A DNA stretch of 64,000 bases from an uncultured Eubacterium sp. Lineage in GTDB: Bacteria > Bacillota > Clostridia > Lachnospirales > Lachnospiraceae. The notes under the pieces are model-generated. The model saw nothing but the letters and a program-made list of their open reading frames with translations, did not search any database and was not told the origin of the DNA. Made by a program: the position numbers and the translations under genes. The stretch is from NCBI GenBank assembly GCA_934338065.1, contig CAKRGX010000010.1, positions 1 through 64,000 on the forward strand, read 5' to 3'. Shown one piece after another: positions 51,977-60,931 of this stretch (its first letter is position 1; the number at the start of each line of letters is the position of its first letter).

Positions 51977-52593
51977 TTGGCTTTTACAATTATTCAGTTA
52001 TTGTAACATATATTGGTGTCACATTTTCTATCATTGCTATGAATCTGGCTCATGTTGGTGAATTCAAATATGCGATACTTTTACTTGCTCTTGCCGGAGC
52101 CTGTGACACTTTTGACGGAAAAATAGCCCGTTCCATGAAAAACCGCACGAAAGAGATGGAGATTTTTGGTATACAGCTTGACTCTTTATGTGACATGGTT
52201 TGTTTTGGAGTTACACCGGTAATCATTTCCTATCATCTGGGATTAAATAAACCTTGGGGGATTGCCATTGAAATTTTATTTGTTCTTTGCGGCGTGATTC
52301 GTCTCGCTTACTTTAATGTACTGGAAGAATTGAAACATCTGGATCCGAATATTTCACAGGCAAAAGGATATCGTGGACTTCCGATCACAACAATCACTAT
52401 CATTTATCCTATTGTTTACCTTTTCAGACCGATGATCTCACAAGGTGCCTTTGTTATTGCACTGGCAGTCATGCACCTTGTAGTTGCTTTTCTATATGTA
52501 CTGGATTTTAAATTAAAGAAACCGGGAAACACAATGATTGCAGCTATGATGGCATTAGTTGCTGTTGTCCTTGCCTGCATTTTGTTTAGCTGA
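51973..52593 (+). CDS. pssA: CDP-diacylglycerol-serine O-phosphatidyltransferase
   Basis: A 206-residue membrane CDP-alcohol phosphatidyltransferase. The family signature DG-x2-AR-x-G-x3-D-x3-D is read in CDTFDGKIARSMKNRTKE, followed by GIQLDSLCDMVCFG. Pairing with psd one gene later identifies the alcohol as serine, giving phosphatidylserine as precursor of phosphatidylethanolamine. Six or seven helices are predicted. It overlaps the preceding gene by 4 bases. Confidence 0.92.
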   Translation: MIGFYNYSVIVTYIGVTFSIIAMNLAHVGEFKYAILLLALAGACDTFDGKIARSMKNRTKEMEIFGIQLDSLCDMVCFGVTPVIISYHLGLNKPWGIAIEILFVLCGVIRLAYFNVLEELKHLDPNISQAKGYRGLPITTITIIYPIVYLFRPMISQGAFVIALAVMHLVVAFLYVLDFKLKKPGNTMIAAMMALVAVVLACILFS

Positions 52594-52672
52594 TAATACA
52601 ACTTTGTGCTGAAGCGTCACAAAGTGTATGGATACTCCTTTTTTACGTCACGCTTCAGAATGGGGATTTATC

Positions 52673-53548
52673 ATGGACTATATTGATCTTAATGGAAAAT
52701 TAGTAAAAAATACAACCGCACAGGATAAACTGCTAGAACACCTATATACGACTTTTATCGGGCGTATGCTCCTGAAACCTCTTGTTCACCCGGTTATTTC
52801 AAAATTAGCGGGGTATTATCTTTCTTCTTCACATTCGGCAAAACTCATCAAAGGTTTTGTTCAAAAGAATAATATCGATATGTGTTCTTATGAAGCAAGA
52901 AACTACTCCTCTTTCAATGATTTTTTCACACGAAAAATCAAAGAAGGTAAACGGCCTGTACCGGATGATGAAAATGTTCTGATCTGCCCTTGTGACTGTA
53001 AAGCTACCGTATACAAAATTCACGAAAATACCACTTTTTCAATCAAAAATACAGAATATACCTTGCGGAGTCTGCTACGCAGTCCCCGGCTTGCAAAACA
53101 TTTTCAGGGGGGGTACGCTTTTCTGCTCCGTCTCACCGTAGATGACTATCACCGTTATATTTATTCAGCATCTGGCAAAAAATCAAAAAACTATCATATT
53201 GCCGGTTCTTTTCACACGGTTAATCCAATAGCCAATGATTACCTGCCAATCTACAAGGAAAACACACGCGAGTACACCGTTCTTCATACAAAAGAATTCG
53301 GGGATGTTGTTCAAATGGAGGTGGGAGCACTTCTTGTTGGAAAGATTGCAAACCATCAGCCCGCCAAAACCTCTGTGATCCGAGGTGACGAAAAGGGATT
53401 TTTTGAATATGGCGGATCAACTATTATCGTACTGACACAAAAAAATCAGGTCATGCCACGGGAAGACCTGTTACGAAATACCGAGCGCGGGTACGAAACA
53501 AAACTGCTTCAGGGCCACACGCTCGGCAATGCAAAGGAATCCTGTTAA
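52673..53548 (+). CDS. psd: Phosphatidylserine decarboxylase
   Basis: A 291-residue proenzyme that decarboxylates phosphatidylserine to phosphatidylethanolamine. It cleaves itself at the Gly-Ser of EYGGSTIIVL to give a pyruvoyl Ser. The conserved catalytic region is RLTVDDYHRYIYSASG. The length and motif fit the Bacillus/Clostridium long form. The start at 52673 follows GGGGA; an upstream ATG at 52628 lacks a site. Its last 4 bases overlap the convergent ptsI stop. Confidence 0.93.
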   Translation: MDYIDLNGKLVKNTTAQDKLLEHLYTTFIGRMLLKPLVHPVISKLAGYYLSSSHSAKLIKGFVQKNNIDMCSYEARNYSSFNDFFTRKIKEGKRPVPDDENVLICPCDCKATVYKIHENTTFSIKNTEYTLRSLLRSPRLAKHFQGGYAFLLRLTVDDYHRYIYSASGKKSKNYHIAGSFHTVNPIANDYLPIYKENTREYTVLHTKEFGDVVQMEVGALLVGKIANHQPAKTSVIRGDEKGFFEYGGSTIIVLTQKNQVMPREDLLRNTERGYETKLLQGHTLGNAKESC

Positions 53549-55161
53549 TTCTTAATTTTTCTTACCGAATCTCTCACCTTCAGTACCATCGAAGGTGAGA
53601 CGGATAACTCATCAATTCCCATATCAATAAACGTTTCTGTTAATGAAGTATCCGCTGCCAGTTCTCCACATATACCAACCCAGCAACCCTCTTTGTGACC
53701 ATTTTCTACGACCATTTTCAACATTCGCATAATGGCTTCATGATGAGCATCATATAGATCATCCAAGTGTGGATTCTGTCGATCGATTGCCAGTGTATAC
53801 TGGGTAAGATCATTTGTTCCTACGCTGAAGAAATCCACTTCCTTTGCCAGCAGATCACTGATCATGGCCGCGGCTGGCGTCTCTATCATGATTCCCAGTT
53901 CCACTTCCCCATAGGGAATCTCCTGCTCACTTAGTTCCGCCTTTACTTCTTCTACGATCTGCCTGATTTTCTTCACCTCATCAACGGAAATAATCATGGG
54001 AAACATAATCGATACCGTTCCATAATAACTTGCCCGATAAATGGCACGAATCTGTGTTTTAAACAGCTCCGGCTGTTTCAGGCAGATACGGATAGCACGG
54101 TATCCCATAGCAGGATTATCCTCTTTTTCCAGATTTAGATAATCTACCTGTTTGTCCGCACCTATGTCAAGAGTCCGTATGATCACTTTCTTTCCAGCCA
54201 TCGTCTCTACCACACTTTTGTACGCCTTGAACTGTTCCTCCTCAGCCGGCATCCGGTCATTTTCCAGATAAAGAAATTCACTCCGGAATAAGCCAATCCC
54301 TGCTGCATCATTAGCCAGCACCGCCGGCACATCGCCAACCCCGCCAATATTCGCATACAGATTGATTCTGCGCCCATCACCTGTCACCGTATCCTGACCT
54401 TTTAATTCCTGCAATAACCGTTTTTTATTTTCTTCTTCTTCTTTTATCTGTCTGTATCGGTTCAGGGTAATCTCATCTGGTTCAATATATAATTTCCCCT
54501 CAATCCCATCAACAATTGCCATCTTTCCTTCCCAGTCCCTGCTTATATCGACACCAATCAGGGCTGGAATATTCATAGTTCTGGCAAGAATGGCTGTATG
54601 AGAATTAGTAGATCCTAAACGGGTCACAAAAGACAGCACCTTGCTTTTGTCCAGTTGAACCGTCTCACTCGGCGCCAGATCCTGCGCCACAAGAATCACA
54701 GGTTCCTTACTTACCAGCCCGTCAGACTCTTTTCCCTGTAAGATTCGGATGACACGATTGGAAATATCCTTCACATCAGCCGCCCGTTCTTTCATATAAG
54801 CATCATCCATAGCCGAAAACATTTGGGAAAAATTGTCCCCGGTTGTTGCTACAGCAAACTCCGCATTGACCTGCTGCGTCTCAATCATATTGGAAATGGA
54901 CTCCACATAATCCAGATCATCCAGCATCATCTGATGGACTTCAAAGATCATGGCATTTGCCTCTCCCACCTCTGTTAATGCTTTCTCATACAGATGCTCC
55001 AGTTCACTCTTTGCTTTTTCTTTTGCCTCGTCAAAGCGCATGCGCTCTCTCTTCACATCATCAACCAAATGACGCTTTACCTTGCTGTCTGCCTTGTCAA
55101 AAACGGATATACGCCCAATGGCAATACCTCCAAATACACTTTTCCCTTCCCATACAACCAT
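53545..55161 (-). CDS. ptsI: Phosphoenolpyruvate-protein phosphotransferase (Enzyme I)
   Basis: A 538-residue soluble PTS enzyme that transfers phosphate from PEP to HPr. The phospho-His is in GSTNSHTAILARTMNIPALI. The PEP-binding barrel has RTLDIGADKQVDYL, FRSEFLYLEN and the catalytic Cys in VGICGELAAD. The length is slightly shorter than the usual 570. Its gene closes the fru operon after ptsH (52 bases upstream), so this EI is expressed with fructose uptake. Confidence 0.95.
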   Translation of the reverse strand: MVVWEGKSVFGGIAIGRISVFDKADSKVKRHLVDDVKRERMRFDEAKEKAKSELEHLYEKALTEVGEANAMIFEVHQMMLDDLDYVESISNMIETQQVNAEFAVATTGDNFSQMFSAMDDAYMKERAADVKDISNRVIRILQGKESDGLVSKEPVILVAQDLAPSETVQLDKSKVLSFVTRLGSTNSHTAILARTMNIPALIGVDISRDWEGKMAIVDGIEGKLYIEPDEITLNRYRQIKEEEENKKRLLQELKGQDTVTGDGRRINLYANIGGVGDVPAVLANDAAGIGLFRSEFLYLENDRMPAEEEQFKAYKSVVETMAGKKVIIRTLDIGADKQVDYLNLEKEDNPAMGYRAIRICLKQPELFKTQIRAIYRASYYGTVSIMFPMIISVDEVKKIRQIVEEVKAELSEQEIPYGEVELGIMIETPAAAMISDLLAKEVDFFSVGTNDLTQYTLAIDRQNPHLDDLYDAHHEAIMRMLKMVVENGHKEGCWVGICGELAADTSLTETFIDMGIDELSVSPSMVLKVRDSVRKIKN

Positions 55162-55213
55162 TTTACAGCCTCCTCACTTTGGATACCAAGCCCGATTCTT
55201 CTCACCTCTTACC

Positions 55214-55471
55214 TTATAAGTTATCCTGCAAAAATCTGCTCAGTCTATCGATGGCTTCTTCTTCTCCGTCACCATCTGTCTTCAAAATGATCTCCTGGCC
55301 TTTCTTAACGCCAAGTCCCATAACGCCTAAAATTCTTTTAGCATCTACTTCTTTGCCATCCTTACTTATCGTCACATTGCAGCCACATGCGGCCGCCTCC
55401 TTTACAAACATTCCTGCAGGTCTTGCATGGATTCCCTGTTCATCTGTTACTACATATCTGAATTCTTTCAT
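55214..55471 (-). CDS. ptsH: HPr phosphocarrier with Arg at position 46
   Basis: An 85-residue HPr that carries phosphate from Enzyme I to the fructose transporter. The phospho-His is His15 (GIHARPAG). The regulatory site, Ser46 of classic Firmicute HPr, aligns with Arg46 (VDAKRILGVMGLGV), so phosphorylation by HPr kinase and CcpA co-repression are not expected. It lies 14 bases after fruA. It may be a lineage or operon-specific HPr, with another HPr elsewhere handling catabolite control. Confidence 0.93.
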   Translation of the reverse strand: MKEFRYVVTDEQGIHARPAGMFVKEAAACGCNVTISKDGKEVDAKRILGVMGLGVKKGQEIILKTDGDGEEEAIDRLSRFLQDNL

Positions 55472-55485
55472 TTTTCTTTCCTCCT

Positions 55486-57543
55486 TTACTTACTCTCCGA
55501 TGTTGTTTTTATCATTCCCAGCATAACCGCTGTTACAGCTGAGCCAACTAACCAAGCTACGATATACATCAATGGATTGCCTACTGTTGCAAATACGAAC
55601 ACACCTCCATGAGGAGCCATCAACGTACAGCCAAACAGGGCAGATAACAATCCTGCCACACCTGCACCTGTCATCGTACACGGAATAACATGCAGCGGAT
55701 CCGATGCCGCAAAAGGAATCGCTCCCTCTGTAATAAAGGATGCCCCCATTACAATATTAGAAACAGCCGAGCCACGCTCTGCTTTAGTGAATTTCTTTGG
55801 GAAGATCCAGCAGGCTGCAGCTATTCCAATTGGTGGAACCATTCCACCAACCATGATTGCTGCCATCGCAATATAACAAGCCTGAACAGCAGGATCTGCG
55901 ATCTGTGCTCCATTTGCGACTAGATCAGCGGCTGTTGCCAACATTCCTGTTCCAAAAACATAAGCTGCTTTATTGATCGGACCTCCCATATCGATTGCCA
56001 TCATGGCACCAAGTATCAGTCCAAGAATTGTGATCAATCCGGCATCTGCAATTCCTCTAAGCATTGTGCTAAGTCCTGTATTGATCAAGCCAATCAACGG
56101 ATTGAATATCATACACATGAGAACTCCGACCACAAAAATACCGGCTACCGGGTAGATCAAAGTAGGTTTGATGCCGTCCAGCGATTCTGGCAGCCTGTCA
56201 CAAAGTTTTTTCAAACCAAGTACTACAAAACCAGCAAGAAATCCAGCTACGATTCCCCCCAGGAAACCGGATATCGTATTACCACCATGTTCCCCTACAA
56301 AGGCAAAATCAGAAATAAACTTTGAAAATCCACCCATCTGTGTCCCGGCAAAAGAGTACCCTGCTAAAGCAGCATTACCATTAGCTGCCAGAAGTCCACC
56401 GGCAAATCCAACAGCAAGTCCCGGACGATCCGCAATGGAATACGCAATATAACCTGCCAGCACCGGAACCATCAATCCCATTGCCAGATTACCAATGTAC
56501 TTAAACAACGCAGATAACGGTGTACAACTTCCAAAAGCACTTCCTCCACTGGTTCCATAACCGCACAGTGTATCAATCAAAAAGGCGATTGCCGTTAAAA
56601 TACCACCACCAATAACAAATGGAAGCATATGTGATACCCCATTCATCAGGTGTGTATAGATTGCATGTCCAACGCCTTTTTTATTTTCTCTGTTATCACC
56701 AGATGACTCTGCAGTATCAGCACCTGCCTCATACACCGGTGCGCTTCCGTTTACCGCATCCATAAGAAGCTTTCCGGATTTATTAATACCATCGGCCACC
56801 TTTGTAATAACAACACGCCTTCCTGCAAAACGTTCCATTGGGACTTTTGTATCTGCTGCTACAATTATGCCATCCGCACGATCAATATCTTCCTGTGTCA
56901 ATACATTTTTTGCTCCGCCAGACCCACGCGTCTCAACCTTGATCGTCCAGCCAAGCTCCTTTGCCTTATTTTCCAGCGCCTGTGCCGCCATGTAAGTATG
57001 GGCGATTCCCGTCGGGCATCCTGTAACTGCAATAACGTATTTCCCTATTTTACTTGGTTCTACTTCTGTATCATTATCTTCTTCCTCTTCCCTTTCTGCA
57101 GCATCGATAACGGCTAAAAACTCATCAACCGATCTTGCAGCACGAAGATTTTTAGTGAATTTTTCATCCATTAAGAGAACCGATAATCTACTTAAAACAT
57201 CCAGATGAACATTATCCTTTGTATCAGGTGCAGCGACCAAAAAGATTAGATTTACCGGTTCACCATCGAGCGAGTCATACTCTACGCCATCTGGCACTAC
57301 CATCGCTGCAAGTCCCGGTTCCCGGACTGCCTGGGATTTGCAATGGGGAATGGCAATTCCTTCTCCAATTCCCGTTGTTCCCTCGGACTCTCTGTCATAC
57401 ACACCTTTTCGATAATTCTCCACATCCGTTAGTTTCCCGCTTTTTGCCATCAGATCGACCATCTGATCGATTGCATTGCTCTTATTCGTTGCCTTTCCAT
57501 GTAGTTGAATACTTTCTTTTCTTAACAAATCCGTAATTTTCAT
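55486..57543 (-). CDS. fruA: Fructose PTS transporter, fused IIABC
   Basis: A 685-residue membrane permease that imports fructose and makes fructose 1-phosphate. The IIA domain is N-terminal with phospho-His in IGEGIAIPHCKS. The IIB domain follows with the phospho-Cys in VTGCPTGIAHTYMAA. The IIC domain, about ten helices, spans residues 300-680 (SHMLPFVIGGGILTAIAFLI). AAAGGAG precedes the ATG. It sits between fruK and ptsH. Confidence 0.96.
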   Translation of the reverse strand: MKITDLLRKESIQLHGKATNKSNAIDQMVDLMAKSGKLTDVENYRKGVYDRESEGTTGIGEGIAIPHCKSQAVREPGLAAMVVPDGVEYDSLDGEPVNLIFLVAAPDTKDNVHLDVLSRLSVLLMDEKFTKNLRAARSVDEFLAVIDAAEREEEEDNDTEVEPSKIGKYVIAVTGCPTGIAHTYMAAQALENKAKELGWTIKVETRGSGGAKNVLTQEDIDRADGIIVAADTKVPMERFAGRRVVITKVADGINKSGKLLMDAVNGSAPVYEAGADTAESSGDNRENKKGVGHAIYTHLMNGVSHMLPFVIGGGILTAIAFLIDTLCGYGTSGGSAFGSCTPLSALFKYIGNLAMGLMVPVLAGYIAYSIADRPGLAVGFAGGLLAANGNAALAGYSFAGTQMGGFSKFISDFAFVGEHGGNTISGFLGGIVAGFLAGFVVLGLKKLCDRLPESLDGIKPTLIYPVAGIFVVGVLMCMIFNPLIGLINTGLSTMLRGIADAGLITILGLILGAMMAIDMGGPINKAAYVFGTGMLATAADLVANGAQIADPAVQACYIAMAAIMVGGMVPPIGIAAACWIFPKKFTKAERGSAVSNIVMGASFITEGAIPFAASDPLHVIPCTMTGAGVAGLLSALFGCTLMAPHGGVFVFATVGNPLMYIVAWLVGSAVTAVMLGMIKTTSESK

Positions 57544-57573
57544 ACATTTTACTCCTTTCTGCTTTTTATATCA

Positions 57574-58488
57574 TCAGAATTCAAATTTATGTGAATTCCA
57601 TACAGCTTCTACTTCATCTCTCTTCGCCAGTTGTTCTGAAAACGCACTCGCACTTCCCGCACAAATTCCCATCTGGAAGGCTTTGCGATACTCACCGCTT
57701 TCCAGATAGCCTGCCAGGAAACCGGCAACCATAGAATCGCCTGCACCAACAGAATTAATTACCCTTCCTTTTGGTGCTTCACTCTCATAAACACTGCCAT
57801 CTTCTGCGACAAGTACAGCACCATCACCAGCCATAGATACCATAACATTGACAGCCCCCTTCTGCCTGAGAAGTTCCGCATAATGTACGACTTCTTTTAT
57901 ATTCTGTATTTCTACGCCAAAAATATCACCCAGTTCATGAATATTCGGTTTTATCAAAAACGGATGATACGGCAATACATTAAGCAGCAGGTCTCTCGTA
58001 GCATCTACAACAATCTTCAGCTCTCTGCCCGCAAGAAATTCCATGATATCCCGGTACATAGACTCTGGCATCACCGGTGGAATACTTCCCGCCAGAACTA
58101 GAATATCTCCATCCTGCAGTTGTTCTAATTGACGATAGAGTTTTGCAATATCTTCTTTTCTAATGGATGGTCCCATTCCATTCACTTCGCTTTCCTCATG
58201 AGAACGAAGCTTTACATTGATACGGGAGATTCCCTCTGTCACCTCAATAAAATCAGCCTTTACCCCCTGCTTTTCCATGAGACGCCTGATCTCCTGCCCG
58301 GTAAACCCTGCCAGAAATCCTAATGCGGTGTTATCAAAACCCAGATTTCTCAGCATCATTGACACGTTAATCCCTTTGCCTCCGGCATAGATAAACTCCC
58401 TTGTCGTCCGGTTGGTCCGTCCCGGAACAAAATCCTCCACATCTACAATATAATCCAAGGAAGGATTAAATGTTACCGTATAGATCAC
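57574..58488 (-). CDS. fruK: 1-phosphofructokinase
   Basis: A 304-residue PfkB-family kinase that phosphorylates fructose 1-phosphate to fructose 1,6-bisphosphate. The N-terminus YTVTFNPSLDYIVDV and GGKGINVSMMLRNLG are conserved. The catalytic Asp is in NSVGAGDSMVAGFLAGY. The start is GTG, with the strong AGGAGGTGATC site. It is second in the fru operon. Confidence 0.96.
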   Translation of the reverse strand: MIYTVTFNPSLDYIVDVEDFVPGRTNRTTREFIYAGGKGINVSMMLRNLGFDNTALGFLAGFTGQEIRRLMEKQGVKADFIEVTEGISRINVKLRSHEESEVNGMGPSIRKEDIAKLYRQLEQLQDGDILVLAGSIPPVMPESMYRDIMEFLAGRELKIVVDATRDLLLNVLPYHPFLIKPNIHELGDIFGVEIQNIKEVVHYAELLRQKGAVNVMVSMAGDGAVLVAEDGSVYESEAPKGRVINSVGAGDSMVAGFLAGYLESGEYRKAFQMGICAGSASAFSEQLAKRDEVEAVWNSHKFEF

Positions 58489-58501
58489 TTGCGATCACCT
58501 C

Positions 58502-59248
58502 CTAGTATACTTGTACAACGTTGTCATACTCGTCATACTTACGATCCGTAAGATTCGTCGTAATAATGTTAGCATTTGCAAAATCAGCAAACTTTACACA
58601 AGATATCTGGGAAAATTTGCTTGAATCACAGACAACATACCTCTTGGCACAATGCTTCATTGCTGCTTTCTTAACCATTGCTTCCTTCACATCAGGCGTT
58701 GTAAAACCAATCGCGGTGTTCACACCATTGGTTCCCCAGAACCCTTTTGTAAAATTATATTTTTGTAATGAATCTATCGTTTCATCTCCCACAACGGCTT
58801 CTGTCGTTGCTTTAAACTCCCCGCCTAAAATATAAGTAGAATAACCAGCTTCGGATAATTTTTTCGCATGTGATACAGCATTGGTAACAAAAGTAACTTT
58901 TTTTTCTGTCATATACTCTATCATCAGCTCTGTTGTCGATCCGGCATCAAGAAAAACAAAGTCATCCGGCTCCAGTAAAGATGCTGCATAGCTGGCAATT
59001 GCCCGCTTTTCCTGCAGATTAAGTGTTTGTTTCTGGGACATCGTTGCCTCACCGGCACTATACACATCGTCCCTGACTATGGCACCTCCCCTTACTTTTA
59101 AAAGACGTCCCTGCGCATCTAACATTGTAAGATCCCGTCTGGCAGTCGACTCAGAAATATTAAGTTCTTCCATCAATTCCTGTATCGAGACACTGCCTTT
59201 CTTCTCTACCAGTTTCAGTATTTCCTGCAATCGTTCTTCTGTCAGCAC
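58502..59248 (-). CDS. fruR: DeoR-family fructose operon repressor
   Basis: A 248-residue DeoR/GlpR regulator. The N-terminal helix-turn-helix contains SIQELMEELNISESTARRDL, and the sugar-phosphate sensing domain carries the DAGSTTELMIEYM and GGEFKATTEAVVG motifs. It heads the fru operon, so it most likely represses its own transcript and responds to fructose 1-phosphate. The start is GTG after GAGGGGAT. Confidence 0.93.
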   Translation of the reverse strand: MLTEERLQEILKLVEKKGSVSIQELMEELNISESTARRDLTMLDAQGRLLKVRGGAIVRDDVYSAGEATMSQKQTLNLQEKRAIASYAASLLEPDDFVFLDAGSTTELMIEYMTEKKVTFVTNAVSHAKKLSEAGYSTYILGGEFKATTEAVVGDETIDSLQKYNFTKGFWGTNGVNTAIGFTTPDVKEAMVKKAAMKHCAKRYVVCDSSKFSQISCVKFADFANANIITTNLTDRKYDEYDNVVQVY

Positions 59249-59285
59249 TTTCTCATCCCCTCATTCCGTCAATTTCCTTCATCTG

Positions 59286-59330
59286 TTATCAGTATACAGT
59301 CATAAAACGTCATTGTCAATCATTATCAGT
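59286..59330 (-). promoter_or_regulatory. fru operon promoter with two FruR operator candidates
   Basis: Minus-strand TTGACA (59319-59314) and TATACT (59296-59291) are 17 bases apart. Plus-strand TTATCAGT occurs twice, at 59286-59293 (over the -10) and 59323-59330 (just upstream of the -35), a repeat suited to a DeoR-family repressor. Confidence 0.7.
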
Positions 59331-59343
59331 CAAATTATATCAC

Positions 59344-59381
59344 AAAAAAAGAGCCTAACATTCAAAATCCGTCAAACTCTT
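59344..59381 (-). terminator. Terminator after the antiporter gene
   Basis: Minus-strand AAGAGTTTGAC pairs with GTTAGGCTCTT (with G-U pairs), followed by TTTTTTT. It also insulates the fru promoter. Confidence 0.75.
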
Positions 59382-59393
59382 CCGTTCATGTCA

Positions 59394-60377
59394 CTATCTT
59401 ATAATAGCATATGTCATATAGAGAATATACATTATGATAAGCACCGCACCCTCTACACGATTAATACGCTTTCCTGTACCCACAAAACCATACGTGATCA
59501 GACTGACTCCTAACAGAATTCCCAGATCCACAAACGAAGCCACCTGAATACCAATTGGCTGTATCGAGGAGGAAACACCTAAAATCAATAGCAAGTTAAA
59601 AATATTAGAGCCTACAACATTTCCCACCGCCATTCCATTTTCACCTTTTTTCGCCGCAACAATCGATGTGACCAGTTCCGGCAAACTTGTCCCGATTGCC
59701 ACGATCGTAAGACCAACCAGTGTCTCTGTCATTCCAAAGGCAAGTGCCAGCTTCTTTGCACTGTTAACAACCAACTGTCCTCCTATAATGATTGCAACGA
59801 TTCCACCCACAATATAAAGAACACATTTCACAGACGAGAGCATTTCTATTTCCTCTTCTTCCTGTGTACGGTTCTTCTTTGCCAGATAAATGGTAATTGC
59901 CAGATATACAAGAAATAAAGCTATCAGCAGCAAACCATTCCAACGGAATAAGGTACCTCCTAATGCCCTCATATTATGAATATCCGAACATTTTCCTCTC
60001 AGAATCTGATTGCCGGAAAGCAGAAATACCGTCAAAGTAAAAAATAAAGAAAGCGGGTAATCCCTTTTCTTTATTGCCTCCCCTACCGGCAGCGGCTTCA
60101 TCATCGCACAGATACCTAATACAACTAATAAATTAAATATATTGGATCCCACCACATTGCTGACTGCGATTGCATTGGACCCGGCCAGCGCCGCCGATGT
60201 GCTGACAGCCAGCTCCGGTGTACTGGTTCCCATAGCAACAATCGTTAATCCAATAATAACACCCGGTACTTTTAGCTTTTTTGCCATAGAAGCACTGCCA
60301 TCCACAAAATAATCAGCCCCCTTGATCAGTCCGGCAAATCCAATCAGCAAAACAAAAAAATTCACAATATGCTCCAT
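59394..60377 (-). CDS. Calcium/sodium antiporter (CaCA family)
   Basis: A 327-residue membrane cation exchanger with about ten helices. The two alpha-repeats that form the ion site are GLTIVAMGTSTPELAVSTSA with NVVGSNIFNLL, and GLTIVAIGTSLPELVTSIVA with NVVGSNIFNLL. The exchange is probably Ca2+ for Na+ or H+; K+-dependent forms cannot be excluded. It lies 44 bases after the BlaI-like gene, and their pairing suggests regulated expression. It ends before a terminator at 59344. Confidence 0.9.
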   Translation of the reverse strand: MEHIVNFFVLLIGFAGLIKGADYFVDGSASMAKKLKVPGVIIGLTIVAMGTSTPELAVSTSAALAGSNAIAVSNVVGSNIFNLLVVLGICAMMKPLPVGEAIKKRDYPLSLFFTLTVFLLSGNQILRGKCSDIHNMRALGGTLFRWNGLLLIALFLVYLAITIYLAKKNRTQEEEEIEMLSSVKCVLYIVGGIVAIIIGGQLVVNSAKKLALAFGMTETLVGLTIVAIGTSLPELVTSIVAAKKGENGMAVGNVVGSNIFNLLLILGVSSSIQPIGIQVASFVDLGILLGVSLITYGFVGTGKRINRVEGAVLIIMYILYMTYAIIR

Positions 60378-60421
60378 AAATAAACTCCTTTCTGTTTCTT
60401 TAAACTGAAAAAGTCAATAAA

Positions 60422-60736
60422 CTATAATTGAGAAATCATCTGCTTCATTTTCTCTTTATCCCCCTGAAACAATCGGTTCAACAGTTCCCGCAGCGCATAT
60501 TCCTGAGCAGCTTCCCTTGTCACCATAGGGTGACAGATGAATTTAGGTTCGATCCGCTTAATAGCTCCCTTCTCTACGCATTTTTTTATAACCGTATAAG
60601 TAGTATTTCGATTCCATCCAATACGCTCTCCCAGTTCCTTTACTACTTCACTTGCCCGAAGTTCTCCCTTATCCCAAAGGACTTCCATTACATTAAGTTC
60701 TGAGTCATATAATTTCATGCCTTGCTGCTTTGCCAT
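60422..60736 (-). CDS. BlaI/MecI-family transcription regulator
   Basis: A 104-residue winged-helix repressor of the BlaI/MecI/CopY type. The DNA-binding region reads LYDSELNVMEVLWDKGELRA, then GWNRNTTYTVIKKCVEKGAI. It is somewhat shorter than the usual 120-130 residues. A BlaR1-type sensor protease, the common partner, is not adjacent. It is upstream of and cotranscribed with a cation antiporter, so control of that gene is possible. Confidence 0.85.
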   Translation of the reverse strand: MAKQQGMKLYDSELNVMEVLWDKGELRASEVVKELGERIGWNRNTTYTVIKKCVEKGAIKRIEPKFICHPMVTREAAQEYALRELLNRLFQGDKEKMKQMISQL

Positions 60737-60785
60737 TTTTCTTCCTTCCTCTTAAAAGTTATCGGTATTTAACATATTTTCACTG

Positions 60786-60814
60786 ACACTAACAGATTCG
60801 CTGCTGTTTGTCAA
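60786..60814 (-). promoter_or_regulatory. Promoter of the blaI-antiporter operon
   Basis: Minus-strand TTGACA and TAGTGT with a 17-base spacer. Confidence 0.6.
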
Positions 60815-60835
60815 GCAGCTTTGTAACTTCCCTAT

Positions 60836-60931
60836 TCAAAAGGTGTTTTGCTTCTTACAGCATTGGTATTTTTTCAAAGCAAATGCAACCCCATCCATAT
60901 CAAATGCGATCAATCGTATTTTCTGTTTCAC
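60836..60931 (-). pseudogene. 5' stub of a HAD/Cof-type phosphatase gene
   Basis: A 31-codon frame begins at GTG 60931, overlapping the previous stop (GTGA), with AGGAGG ten bases upstream. It reads KQKIRLIAFDMDGVAF, which is HAD motif I, then loses family similarity and stops at 60836. The rest of the roughly 270-residue enzyme is gone, and the blaI promoter follows directly. It appears to be a deletion remnant of the last gene of the moxR-DUF58 operon. Confidence 0.7.
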
